A stretch of 64,000 nt of DNA from Sorex araneus (GCF_027595985.1 NC_073305.1:27572134-27636133), one strand, 5' to 3'. Shown: positions 36,497 to 47,643, counted from the first letter of the stretch. Numbers and translations: made by a program. The notes: generated by a model not told the origin, from the sequence alone.

Positions 36497-36622
36497 CATT
36501 TTGTCCAATTTGTTCTTCAAATTATCTCTATCAATGCAAACTTCTCGATATGCATGATAGGCCTTATTTACTTGTTCTCGTCCCACAGAACTTGTTTCTT
36601 CTTCAATTCGAGCTCCTATAAG
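36497..36622 (-). CDS. AZI2: AZI2 exon 3
   Basis: The exon has exactly 42 codons in phase 0: LIGARIEEETSSVGREQ, then VNKAYHAYREVCIDRD and NLKNKLDKM (residues 71-112). The donor is gtaagt and the acceptor is ataccaatag. This is the most conserved part of the N-terminal half. Human has LIARFEEE at the start, so LIGARIEEE is a small local change at the exon 2/3 junction. Confidence 0.95.
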
Positions 36623-37220
36623 CTATTGGTATAACATCAGAAGAGAGTTTAAGGAAATATTTTATATTAAAAAAAGGGTTGATGGGTTCACAGCTTAATC
36701 ACTAAATTGTAGGAATAAAGCCTGAACTCAACTAAATGAACTCTGCCACACAAGGAGTTTTATTAATTAATCAAGCACAAAGGTATAATAAGTCATTTAT
36801 GCTTTCAGTATTTTATACATTGTGCTGTTTTATATCAATTCATCATACTCAAACACAGTACATAATTTGTGTTTTGTAAGCCACTTATATTTATTTCCAT
36901 TACCAGTAAAAATAAAATGTTGTTCCTTGACTTATTAAGGATTCAATGTACCAGTTTAATAAGTCTTACATTATTCTAGAATAGTAATTCAAAGGGTTGT
37001 TAGTCAGAAAATATTTAACTATTAACTATCCCAGATTGCATATTTACTGAACTTAGCTTCAAATAAACATAGCTCCAAGCTTCAAGTATTTAGCTTTTTT
37101 ATTCTAGCATATCAAAATTTAATTACAAAAATAAAATCCATGTGAATACAAATTATTTTTATAAGTGATTTCCCTTTCCTTCCTCCAAATGAAACAAACT
37201 TTACCAAGCACCATCATTTA

Positions 37221-37274
37221 GTTTTTTGTAATAGGGTGATTTCCTTAGTTTTTTGTAATAGGGTGATTTCCTTA
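37221..37274. repeat. Perfect 27-bp tandem duplication
   Basis: The unit starting GTTTTTTGTAATAGGGTG occurs at 37221-37247 and again at 37248-37274 without any difference. Confidence 0.95.
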
Positions 37275-37549
37275 ACTGCAAATCTATTCTTCCCACTACG
37301 AGCAAACTGCTTGTAAAATATGAATACATTAATTTAACACTTGAAATAAAAGTTTAGAACTTAAAAAAAATAGATATGTGAAGACATCACAAAGCTAAGA
37401 GATTTGGTGATTTATAAATGATCAGCTACTTTGTTTATTATATATTCTCTAACACTTAGGAATGCCTGGTTTCTACATGAAAAAGATAAACAGAAGACAT
37501 TATTTTATCAGTTAAACACATTATTCTTTTGAGCTAACGTAACAGTATA

Positions 37550-37680
37550 AGGCTTAAGGAACATGCCTTACATGTGTTCAACCCTGGATGAATCCAGGCA
37601 CCACATACATCAAGTACTGCCCTTGATGTACCTTGATGTGCCCCTGAGATCCCCAGGAGACCAGCCCCAGAACTCATAAA
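37550..37680 (+). mobile_element. Worn short-class SINE
   Basis: ATGCCTTACATGTGTTCAAC and CCCCTGAGATCCCCAGGAG. Confidence 0.45.
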
Positions 37681-38029
37681 AAAACCAAAGCATAACTTTG
37701 TTTCCACATTCAAGGACCACAACCACGTATATATGCAATGCATAATCAAAACAAGAATAAAGGGAAGAAGAGGAGAGAATTGAACAATGTCCAGTTTCTA
37801 TGACACTTAAATAGTTAGGAGGATAAGGTACCAAAAAAGGTTAGGAAAAATATTTGAAATATATCTCCTCCAAGTTATGTTCTACATATATTCACCAAGC
37901 CTATGATATGGGAAATACAGTGTACTGTAATGTCTTAGGATTACTGCTGAGTTATGCTTCAAAGTTTATTATAATCTTCCAAGATAAAAAATAATCTTTG
38001 TCATTAAACATAATTAAAGTTGTAATTAC

Positions 38030-38239
38030 CTTTTCTTCCAAAATTCTTATCCTTCTCTTTAAGAAGGAATTTTCTTTCTCTGAATCCTTAAGTCGTTTTT
38101 TGATGTCTTCATATGCAGTGACAAGAGCAAAATGGGAAGCAACAGACTCATCCCCTGAATATATTGAGACTGGAGTATCTCTCCTATGGCCTTTTTCATG
38201 GTTCAAAATGCAGATATCATCTTCTACCAGTGCATCCAT
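38030..38239 (-). CDS. AZI2: AZI2 exon 2: start codon and N-terminal coiled coil
   Basis: AZI2 (NAP1) is a cytoplasmic adaptor that binds TBK1 and IKK-epsilon, promoting IRF3 and NF-kB signalling downstream of nucleic-acid sensors and TLRs, and linking TBK1 to selective autophagy receptors. This exon begins five bases upstream of ATG (38237-38239) at the acceptor tttattctttacatag, and ends at a GTAATT donor. It encodes 70 codons: MDALVEDDICILNHEKG, then DTPVSIYSGDESVASHFAL and the start of the coiled coil (LKDSEKENSFLKRRIRILEE). Summing exons 2-8 gives 1,173 bases, which is 390 codons plus stop, with matching phase at every junction. The start follows the human protein. An in-frame upstream ATG seen in genomic DNA lies in the intron. 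Confidence 0.96.
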
Positions 38240-38345
38240 GACAGCTATGTAAAGAATAAAAATATACAAGGAGTAAATGACCAGAGATTATATACTTAAA
38301 ATAATGTCAATGTTGGAGACATGTTTCATTTAGAAGAAAATATAA

Positions 38346-38505
38346 CACAATAGTTAGCAAGAGCATGGACTCCAAAAACAGACTTCATACATTTGAATCT
38401 ACCCCTGACTATATGGTGTCTGTGTGACTCTGGACAAACTGCCTAACCTTCCTGCTTCAGTTTCCTTATTTGTCAAGTATTCAATACAATGCCAACTTCA
38501 TCACA
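38346..38505 (+). repeat. MIR
   Basis: AGAGCATGGACTCCAAAAAC, CTGTGTGACTCTGGACAAAC and TTCAGTTTCCTTATTTGTC are in the order and spacing of the MIR consensus. Confidence 0.7.
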
Positions 38506-38510
38506 GCCTT

Positions 38511-38639
38511 TTTGTTTTAGGACCATTCCTGGCAGCCTTGGGGCTTACTCCTGACTCTGTGCTCAGGGATCACTTGAGGCGACTATGGGTCGGCCCCTTG
38601 CAAGGCAAGCACTTTGCCTGCCATACTATCCCTCTAGCC
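38511..38639 (-). mobile_element. Short-class shrew SINE
   Basis: GGGCTTACTCCTGACTCTGT and GCAAGGCAAGCACTTTGCC. Confidence 0.75.
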
Positions 38640-38737
38640 ATTCTCATAGAATTCTTAAAAATATGAGATAAGTTGACATAATGCAATTAAAGTTGTAATG
38701 TATGATTAATTTTACTAAAAGTCACTGTCTCATTTGC

Positions 38738-39035
38738 CAAGGCGTCGGAAATCAGATGGGCCAGACACGTAATGTGATTTAGAGATGACCTCTGCACTAG
38801 AGCTGTTACCAACTGGATTCCACGGGATGTCAAAAGACCACCTGGCAGCCCACCTATGAGATGATCTGACTTCTGTCAAAACCCTGAACGAACAGTTTGA
38901 GGCTCTTCGTGTTCCTGGAGCGAGCAGATACCATTGGGCTACACTAGCACGTGACAGGGACAAATGGAGAAATTAGTGGCGCCTGCTCAAGCAAATCGAA
39001 GATCAATGGGATGACAAGTGAGAAGTGAAAGATCA
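38738..39035 (+). mobile_element. RTE-type LINE, 3' end of reverse-transcriptase ORF
   Basis: A decayed coding remnant reads RWARHVM, TRAVTNWIPRDVKRPPG and SPPMR. After a frame slip it reads NEQFEALRVPGASRYHWATL, ARDRDKWRN and WRLLKQIEDQWDDK, ending in TGA at 39019-39021. This is the C-terminal region after the RT domain of RTE elements, closest in my memory to those of parasitic nematodes. It has at least three in-frame stops and a frameshift, so it is dead. Its last 60 bases strongly resemble the end of the long-class SINE. A horizontally acquired RTE in the common shrew has been published (RTE1_Sar, Dunemann and Wasmuth 2019, recalled without lookup). Confidence 0.85.
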
Positions 39036-39311
39036 CTGTCATTAAAGATAAAATACAATTTAAACTTCACCCAGTATTTCATTCTCATCAAAATTTCAAT
39101 TTTAGTCTTCACAGCTTCCCAAATCATACATTTTCAAAAACATTTTTAATGCATTACAACATATTATAGAAGTTTTAATGCATAACCTACAAAATCTTTC
39201 CAAGCCAAATGTTTATTATACATTAGAACCTAGTTTCTTAAACTGTGGTTCGCAACCACATACTTGAATGGGACAAACAAAAAGTTTTTATTTTAAAACT
39301 AATTTGTGATT

Positions 39312-39485
39312 GGGGCTGGAGAGATAGCACAGCGGGTAGGGCGTTTGCCTTGCACGCGGCCGACCCGGGTTCAAATCCCAGCATCCCATATGGTCCCCTG
39401 AGCACGGCCAGGGGTAATTCCTGAGTGCAAAGCCAGGAGTAACCCCTGTGCATCGCCAGGTGTGACCCAAAAAGGAAAAAAAAAA
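39312..39485 (+). mobile_element. Short-class shrew SINE, young near-consensus
   Basis: Complete copy from GGGGCTGGAGAGATAGCAC to GTGTGACCCAAAAAGG plus A-tail. A perfect 17-bp target-site duplication (AAAACTAATTTGTGATT) lies at 39295-39311 and 39486-39502. Confidence 0.95.
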
Positions 39486-39652
39486 AAAACTAATTTGTGA
39501 TTATCAGTAAATTTTTGATTTGTCTCTATTTTATAATTGGGAATCACAAAAAATTGTGTAATTAAGTAGTGAGTAGAACAAGCTTAAGCTCTCCATTAGA
39601 AGACAAAGGAATTAACATTTGATTATACTATGCCCCAAGTACTATGTATACA

Positions 39653-39721
39653 GTAAACTTCTAATATTTACATCATTTAAATTCACTCAAACAATTCAAT
39701 GAGATAGGCATCATCTTCCCT
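39653..39721 (+). repeat. MIR, left part
   Basis: CAATGAGATAGGCATCATC matches the MIR core. The right part continues at 39886 beyond an inserted SINE. Confidence 0.5.
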
Positions 39722-39884
39722 TTGTTATGGGGTCACATCTGGAAGACTAAGAGCCTACTTCTGGCTCAGGGATCACTTCTTGTGGGGCTCAGGGGATCAT
39801 ATGGGTTGTGAAGGATTGAACCTGTGCAGGCGATGTGAAAGGCAAGCACCCTAATCTCTGTACTGTACTATCTATTTCTCCCAC
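39722..39884 (-). mobile_element. Short-class SINE inserted in a MIR
   Basis: GGGGTCACATCTGGAAGAC and GGGGATCATATGGGTTGTG. Confidence 0.7.
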
Positions 39885-39885
39885 C

Positions 39886-40065
39886 TGTTATCATTTAAAT
39901 TTTATAAGACGGGGTTGGAGAGGAAAAGTAATTTGCAAAAGTTAAAAATGGTAATAGAATAGTAGCTCTTGGTTATAGCTGTGTTGAGCATCATTGTGTC
40001 TTCAACTCATCACAGTGTCAAGGGTGCTTAATAAATATTGGCTAGTGAATGAAAAGTTGACAGAG
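39886..40065 (+). repeat. MIR, right part, with L2-like end
   Basis: Continues the MIR split at 39721. TGCTTAATAAATATTGGC near the end resembles an L2 terminus. Confidence 0.4.
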
Positions 40066-40291
40066 TGGCAATCAAGCACAACTCAACCCCCAAACCTAAG
40101 AAGTCAGTTACTTCATTAGCTGGGCGAACAATCTGCTTGCACTTCCATTTACTTGCGGTTAGGTTTGTCATTACTTACCCATGTGAAAGTTGCATTCCTG
40201 GAAAACACTTATAGAAGAAACTGAGGGAGAATTTTTTTAGACTGTGTAGGGAAAACAGGGTAAGAGGGTTTGCAAGTTCCAATTAAAAAAA

Positions 40292-40410
40292 GGATAGAAG
40301 TCAAGGTGCTTGCCTTGCATGCAGCTGACCCCAGTTCCATACTTGGAACAGCATATAGACCCCAGTCACTGCCAGGAATGGAGCACCCAGACCTTCCACG
40401 CCCAAAATAA
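40292..40410 (+). mobile_element. Short-class SINE, diverged
   Basis: GTGCTTGCCTTGCATGCAGC head and a shortened body. Confidence 0.65.
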
Positions 40411-41509
40411 GTTCTTAAAACACTACAAATAGCATTCCAGAGACTATGAGTGGAATTTTATGTATAATAAATTAGTAATTAATAACTATAAAAATGCTTA
40501 TAATTGTTTTCTACTAAAATCAGTATTTTGTGATGTTCTTAAAATTGTAATCAGTACTTACAATTATAGGTGAGCAAAAATATGTGTATATTACCAATCT
40601 GTATAGATAAAACCTACCTTTCAGTCTTTACCAACTCCAATCAAAATTTTTCTAACCATATAGGACAGTTTCTTTCAACTTAAAATATTTCCCAATTTAT
40701 GAAGAAAACACAAAATGAATAAATTATGTATATAGTATCCACACAAAGTGGCAGCTCCTCATAACCACAAAAACTCTTGATGTTTCTGGTACAAGTGGTA
40801 CATTCTACTAATAATGGAAAAAGAGTTTAAATTTTCTTTCTTTAGTGGGTTTGCTTTTTTCTCTTTGGTTTCAGTGTGATTCCAAAATTATAACAAACAT
40901 TCCACTCATGCTGCTGCTAGTTGAAAACTGATTTCATTTACAAAAGGAAAATATGAATTACTCCCCTACTGTAAACTGCCAGCATGCATATAAATCTCCA
41001 CAGAAAAATTTTTCACACACATTATCTTAACAGTAAAAGGATAATACAAGAAGATGACTAGAAAAGAGTTATGATAAAAGTCTAGTTTAAGGAGAAGTAA
41101 AATTGTGCCCATCTTAGCTGATTTATAGCACCTTCATACCTAATCAGATGAACGGAATTTTTTCAAGTGGAATCATTACCTACATATACTGAAAAACAAA
41201 AGAGAAGCAAAAACTTCTATATGGGCAATCCTGAGGTGCCACAGTTTATGCACTTGAGGTTCAGTCTTCTTATGTACTTTTCTTTTTAACTAATTCAGCT
41301 GTGATTTCCTGTTCCTTTTTATCTGAAGGATTTTTTTACTAAGGAAGGAAAACCAAAGTGGGAGACAACTATAAAGTAATAGCAATTAAAAATTCCCACA
41401 GGCCTGGACATAATTCAAGATTGTCAAGAATACTAATAAATTCATACAGTATATTCACAACCAAAAGAATCTCAAGTGTCTTACAGATAGTATGCTATTT
41501 AATTCATAC

Positions 41510-41640
41510 CATTGCTTTTAGTTAGGAAATCTTTATTACACCTCTTTCATGGATGTGAAAACTAGGATCTAGAAATGTCATTAAGCTTAGCCAATACTAG
41601 ATACTGAGTATATGTAGCACAGTACTTGGATTACAAAGTC
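41510..41640 (+). repeat. MIR-like relic
   Basis: GGATGTGAAAACTAGGATCT and following sequence resemble the MIR core. Confidence 0.4.
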
Positions 41641-41747
41641 TGAGTTATTAGTATTCTTTTCCTCCCAATTAATTTTTTATACACTTAACTCAAGAACTAT
41701 GAAACTAGAAACACCTTGGCAGTTTATGAGTACCCCAGATGGAAGGG

Positions 41748-41977
41748 GGTCACAGTCACTGTCATACTGTTGCTCATCGATTTGCTCAAGTGAGCACCAG
41801 TAATGTCTCCATTGTGAGACTCGTTACTGTTGTTGGCTTATCGAATACCTCACGGGTAGCCTGACAGGCTCTGCCGTGTGGGTGGGATACTCTCGGTAGC
41901 TTGCGGGGCTCTCCCAGAGGGACGAGAATCGAACCCGGGTCGGTAAGGCAAACACCCTACCCTCTGTGCTATTGGTC
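41748..41977 (-). mobile_element. Long-class SINE
   Basis: CAGTCACTGTCATACTGTTG tail, GAGACTCGTTACTGTTGTTG, and ATCGAACCCGGGTCGG head. Confidence 0.85.
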
Positions 41978-42456
41978 CACAATGTCACATTTTACATATC
42001 TATTAATTTTGAGGGCAAAATGAATAGTCAGGTTGACTTATATTTTTATATAGGTTGCCTATTTCATTCATGAACTCATCAAAAAGTTGCCCATGATGGT
42101 TTCTAAATATACTGAATCATAATCTGTATATTATTAACATGGCTTGTAATACACTATAAAGCATGAAAATTGTCCTAAAATCTATAATAGACATATTACT
42201 TGAAACATAATTTCTCGGGCTTAATGGCTCCGGGGTGAAATACAACTATCTGCTCACACTTTCCTGTAAGGAAATTTTGAGGCTAATTTTTAGTGGATTA
42301 TTCATAACAAGCAATACAAAATAAATTATTTAGGTCCTCCAAAAAAGGGTTTGGAAGTCAAGGTGGAAACATTTGAAATATGGTGGTGAGTAGGTGTAAG
42401 GGTGGTGGGCTTGGTGTTGGAATATTAAATTGTGACAAATTATTGTGAACAACTTT

Positions 42457-43181
42457 CATCATCATCATCATCATCATCCCGTTGATCGTCGAATTTCTTG
42501 AGCGGTCTCAGTAACATCTCCATTCGTCCTAGCCCTGAGATTTGAGGAGCCTCTCTTTACTCGTCCTCCCCAAGGATACCGCATTGGAGGCTCTTTCAGG
42601 GTCAGGGGAAAGAGACCCAGCATTGTTACTGGTTTTGGTATATGAATACACCATGGGGAGTTTGCAAGGCTCTCCCATGTGGGCAGGAAACTCTCTCGGC
42701 AGCTTGCCAGGCTCTCCCAGAGAGAGAACTAGGCAGTAAGATGTCATTTTTGGGAGCCTGGTTTTAAGTCTCTGGATGCTGGCCATTGGTGGGATTACAT
42801 GGCGCCAGGTGCAGTCCCTGGGTGTGATCGCCTAGCTACTGGAAAATGGGAAATCTGGGCAGAAGAGGCCCAGTCCAGATTGAAGCAGGTTTGGAGGTCT
42901 GAGCCCCGGGTCCACACACCTGGGTTCCTCTGCCGGTACCTTCATGCATGAGGCTCCTCCAAATATGTGGAGAGGGGCCTTGAGCATGGCTGTGGCTAGA
43001 CTCCATAGGTCTCCGGCCGCAGGAGCTCTGCTCGGGGCAGGGAGGGAAGCTGAAATCCACCCCCTTCAAGGGGCCCCGGGAAAGACACCCAGAAGCAAGG
43101 GTAAGAGACTCTCTGAGTCGCTCTCTCCCGGGAGCTTGGTTTTAAGTCTCTGGACTTAAAAGTTCACTCGCTTAAAACCAA
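42457..43181 (-). mobile_element. 725-bp composite retroposon with (CAT)n tail
   Basis: GTGAACAACTTT flanks it at 42445-42456 and 43182-43193. Read on the - strand, the 3' part (42457-42728) is the long-class SINE body of the variant with the CCTGACCCTGAAAG insert, ending in GAT repeats. The 5' part (42729-43181) is GC-rich, lacks the tRNA-like head and carries two copies of an AGAGACTTAAAACCA motif. It contains no convincing ORF. A non-autonomous relative of the RTE is the best guess. Confidence 0.65.
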
Positions 43182-43467
43182 GTGAACAACTTTATAAAAA
43201 TAAAATAAAATTTAAAAATATTATTGTTTTTATCATCTATTGTAAAAAACAACTTCTGTTCTTTAAAAACAAACATGAACTGACTTAAGTATTAGAAATA
43301 CCATTTGTTGTGTTAGTCTATACAAACTATGTTTCTAGAGATTAAAACCTGAAGGGCAAGGAAAAATGAGGATCTTAGTCACCTAATTATATAATAACTA
43401 GGTATCTAATTATATAAGGGAGATATTCCATTTTACCTATCAAGATACTAAGAGAAAACTGCCATCG

Positions 43468-43519
43468 AAGAAAAACAAAATAGGCTATGTGTTTTTACAT
43501 AGCCTATTTTGTTTTTCTT
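43468..43519. repeat. Perfect 23-bp inverted repeat with 6-base loop
   Basis: Left arm 43468-43490 is the exact reverse complement of right arm 43497-43519, around GTTTTT. An AZI2 intron 1 transcript would fold it into a fully paired stem. Confidence 0.97.
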
Positions 43520-43779
43520 ATTGTTTCTAGAGAAATGTAAAGGAAGCTGTAGTAGTCATTACAGTAAATTTAAATTGTTTTATTCTTTTATTGTGGTAAA
43601 ATGTCTCTTTTAGTAATATTCAAAGTACCTGGCCCAGAAAGTTTCAGTTTCTGGATAAATGATAAATGCCTATCTGACTTTTATACTTAACAAAAGTACA
43701 TCATGCTTGAATATACAACATTTGGGAAACCTTATTTTATACTGTGTATACTATTTTTACTATAATTTGAATTATCTTT

Positions 43780-43946
43780 TTTTTTTTTTTGAGTCTTATC
43801 ATCCGGAGGTGCTCAAGATAGACTTGTGATTCTGTGCTCAGGGATCACTCCTGGTGGGCCTGGAGGCCCATATGTAGTGCCAGGGACTGAATGCAGGTCA
43901 CTCATGTCGAAGACAAGCGGCCTACACAATTACCAGCACTCTGGCC
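43780..43946 (-). mobile_element. Short-class shrew SINE
   Basis: GTGCTCAGGGATCACTCCTG and CCATATGTAGTGCCAGGGAC. Confidence 0.75.
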
Positions 43947-44402
43947 CAACTTCAAGTATCTTAACATAACAAACTCAAGTTTTAATGTATGCATTGGCAA
44001 AATATTATCAAAGGCTAGAATTATCAAAATAATTGATATTTGTAAAAACCCAGCCAATTTTTTTTAAAAGTTAACATATTTCAAACATATTAACCAAAGA
44101 CAAGTAGCTTCTTTCCATTAAGACAATGAAGCTACTAGAACATGCAACAAATATTTTCTTCTTCAAAATAATTTAAGAAACTGGAATTAATGGCTTATTT
44201 CATAGTGCAGTCTGTAATTCAACCCATAACATCTCTGAGTAATGCTGTACTAAAGTTATTATGGAAAATCTTAAGTTTCAGTCTTCAGTATAATCAACAC
44301 TGACATTGTTGAGATATATACAATGGGATGTCAGATACTAGAAAACACAGAAATATCTTCTGACCCAGATTAATCTTTAAAAAAAAAAAAAAAAGACATG
44401 AA

Positions 44403-44530
44403 GGCCAGAGCAATAGTACAGTGGGTGGGGTGCTTGCTGATTTGGGTTTGATCCAAATCCAACACCATATAGTCCCCCACCAGGGTATTCCTGAGTGCAG
44501 AGCCAAAGCATTGCCAAGTGTAGTGCAAAC
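44403..44530 (+). mobile_element. Short-class SINE with internal deletion
   Basis: GGCCAGAGCAATAGTACAGT head and TCCTGAGTGCAGAGCCAAAG body. Confidence 0.7.
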
Positions 44531-44847
44531 CTCTTTTCAAAAATTAGCCTGTAAAAATTCTTCATACATATCTTTATTGATCACTTATCACATGCCAGGC
44601 TCCACATGCATTTTCCTAATTCTTAAGCAACTGTTATTCAATTAAATCTAGATAAAAATATCTTCAAAAATATCTTATATACACCTACACAAATACTCAT
44701 TGGCACAGTTTGAATCAGAACTCAGATAATTTGTGTTAAAATTTATGCACTTACTAATGTATTTTGCAGTTAACAGAACATTATTCCAAAATGTATTTGG
44801 GAAAGGCAGAACTCAATAGTGGAACAATAACCTGGTAGTCAGAAACT

Positions 44848-44948
44848 TAGATTCTGTCTACAACCCACTGCTTTAAAACTGATTAGTTTCCCTTTCTGGA
44901 TCTAAAATTTCTCATCAATAAAATAAGAACATTGGGTTGCAGCAATAT
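44848..44948 (+). repeat. MIR relic
   Basis: AGTTTCCCTTTCTGGATC and TCATCAATAAAATAAGAAC in MIR order. Confidence 0.45.
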
Positions 44949-45077
44949 GATGCTACCTATTTAAGTAATAAAAGGTAGAATTTATACACAGAATACTAAA
45001 AGGGGAATTCATATTTCAGCCTTTGATTCAGAGACAGAGTGCATATATTACCTCTTGTGCACAGTTGACAAGAAAAG

Positions 45078-45185
45078 TATTATCAAAATCACAGATGAGG
45101 TAACTGAGCTCACAGAAGCAAAATAATCTGCCTATAATTACACTGGGATTATGTAACAGATTTAGGATTTGAATCAAAGACTACT
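45078..45185 (+). repeat. MIR core
   Basis: CAGATGAGGTAACTGAGCTC followed by AGATTTAGGATTTGAATC is a clear MIR core match. Confidence 0.65.
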
Positions 45186-45259
45186 TAGTAGTCTTTTCAT
45201 TTTGTATTGTTTAAAACAAATCTTATTTAGAATTCCCATGATCTTTGGGGGGGAGGGCA

Positions 45260-45360
45260 AGAAGGTTGAGCAGGGGTGACAGTATAGACCTAGCAGTGCT
45301 CAGGGTATAATATGTAGTGCCAGGGATCAAACCCAGATCCATCACTGTACTAATTCTTGG
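45260..45360 (-). mobile_element. Worn short-class SINE
   Basis: AGTGCCAGGGATCAAACCC and AGCAGTGCTCAGGG remain. Confidence 0.5.
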
Positions 45361-47168
45361 AATCTCCTACCATCTTTCTTACTCCCGGTATCCACTTCAA
45401 ACAGTCAAGATATGTGTAGAATTAAGTCTTATCCTCTTTCACTGTTTTCAAATACAAAATAAGAGATAAAATGTCCTCACTAGTTAAAATGATAAAAACA
45501 AGTTAAAACTCAACCTCGCATGTATTTTTCCCAAGATACTGCCACATTAGGAATCCTTATAATTTGGTGAATGCCCCCACACTTGGAATTAGCATTAGAT
45601 ACACGGTACACATTTTAATTTTATTTACATTGTTGAGTTAGCTCAGGAAAGACAACCCAGGAATCAGTTTGTATGGTTAGGGAATCGAAGGTCAAAGTTT
45701 CTTGCAGGTTAGCACAGATATGAAGAGCTCTTTGCCTCATGTCATTCCTTTTATGAATACACTTCAGTGCACCTACTATAAACACAATGTTACACAACGT
45801 TACCTATATTACCGTGTTAAGGTCAGCATACCCAATCCAGATTCTAAGAACAGGAATTTTTTAAAGTTACATTTGTCCATAACTTCAATGATTACCAAAA
45901 TTTTCGTCACATTTTAGTAAGTGTTTTGTGCTCTGACAAGCGTTCAGTATGCTTTCGTTTTTCGGGCAACTATCTCATCTGCTCTTTATGATTCATTAAA
46001 TCTGTAGCAAAACTGTAACATAGGCAAGAATTTCCTGTTATCAGGGGGTGCCAGTAAAGAAAATCTGCCAGTTGCCTCTAGTCTTTAGTTCCTCGGAGTA
46101 AGCATTACCCATCTTAGAGATGTGGAAAAGGAAGAAGTATTTCTTTAGCCTCCTAACCCCTCTGTATTGATTTTATGGGAAACTCAGCGTTCGGATGGCA
46201 AGTGGATGTTCTTACTTGCTCTTGAGTGCACTTCCCCGCTGACTCAGTATTAAAGCTTTTCATTCCTATGCAACTTTCCATTTCTCAACACTGCAAGTAA
46301 AATTTTCTAAGGACCTTAGAAATTTCCCAACTGTGCGGTCCTTAGCATTTTCCCAACTCACAGACGACAGAGGAAGTGATCCTAAGAGGTTGGGCAGCTA
46401 CGGTGCATGTCGAGAACTGGCGTTTAAAGTACGCCGGGAGGGAGCTCTTACTCAATACAATCTAAGATTCCAACCAATAATAAAGGGGGAAAAGGTGTCT
46501 CACAAAGACGAAGGGGCAAGGGCCAGTTTCGGTCCACGATATTGGCGTCCTTGACCAGTCCCAACACCACAGCGGGTCATTTCGAATCCCACTTTCCACG
46601 CATTTCCTCACTTTTGAAGCACCCGAGTTCTCCGTAAGGGACGCGGGTGGGCGTGCGCCTACGTGGGAGAAGCCACTCAACCCAAGACCACAAGCCCCTC
46701 CAAACACACAGGTTCGACCCGAAAAAAAAAAAAAAAAGACGCTCGCGGACAGTTAGCCCCGGACTGCGTTGGGGGGCAGCGGCCCACGCCCACCACGCTG
46801 ATCGTGCCGGGCGGGGTGGGCACAGCCAGCCACTCGCCCTTCCTTCCCTTCCCACACGGACGCCGCCTCAATGAATGAGACGCGAAGACCCGTGGAAGCG
46901 CCCCCAGGCCCCGGCCCCCCGAAACTCGGACGCGGAAAGGGAAGTAGCACTAGGGAAAGGGACGGATCTGGAAGCATCTGGCATCCGGGCTGCTGGAATG
47001 GGCACTAATCAAAAAAGAATGGGGAGTGGGAGGGGACGGCCTTGAGACGGCAAGTGACACATGACGTGGATCCTCACAGCAGCAGCAGCAGCCGTTGCGG
47101 GGAAGGGGCCCCCCGCCCCTGCCAGCAACGCCCCCCCGCCCCCCCTGCCAAAGCGAAAAGCGACTCAC

Positions 47169-47450
47169 CCCGCCGGACAGGTTAAGGACGGCCGCCCCCA
47201 AGGGCCGCCGAGTTTCGATTTCCCCAGTGCACGGAAACAGACCGAAAACAAACCGGGTCGCCTGGGGGTCACCACGGGCTTCCGGTTTCCTCGAAGACGC
47301 CGCCGCTCCCCCGGCGAAGGCAGCCGCTCCGGGAACGCCGCGGAGGGATTCCCATTTCTTCAGCCGCCGCCGCACCAGCAGCGACGCGGCCCCGTCAGTC
47401 AGCGGAGACCGCGAGGGTTCCGGAATGAGGCGGCCCCCGGGAGCCGGGCC
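47169..47450 (-). other. AZI2: Probable AZI2 non-coding exon 1
   Basis: A good donor (GGGGTGAGTC on the AZI2 strand) ends at 47169 inside the CpG island, facing the acceptor of exon 2. Human AZI2 likewise starts with a short non-coding exon in a CpG island. The 5' boundary given is only an estimate because no TATA box or initiator fixes the start site. Confidence 0.45.
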
Positions 47451-47643
47451 CGGACGCGCAAGCCCCCGGGGAGGGCCCGTTACCCGGCAACGACCGCGCG
47501 CGAGGCGCCGGCCTGCAGGCCCCGTCCGCGGCGGGCTGCGGCGGCGCGCGGCGAAGGCGAAGCCCCGCGGCGAGGGGCCCCGAGGAAGAACCTGCGGCGC
47601 GCCCCCGGCACAGAGGCTTCCGCGGCCAGGGCTGCGCGAGCAA

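Larger units (their letters stand above)
36623..38029 (-). other. AZI2: AZI2 intron 2
   Basis: AT-rich. It contains a perfect 27-bp tandem duplication at 37221-37274 and a worn SINE at about 37550-37680. Confidence 0.8.
38245..47168 (-). other. AZI2: AZI2 intron 1
   Basis: About 8.9 kb. It holds an RTE LINE fragment, a young SINE, a 725-bp composite retroposon, a perfect hairpin and several MIR relics, all listed separately. AT-rich stretches without recognised content are 40411-41500, 41978-42444, 43194-43779, 43947-44402 and 45361-46300. Confidence 0.75.
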
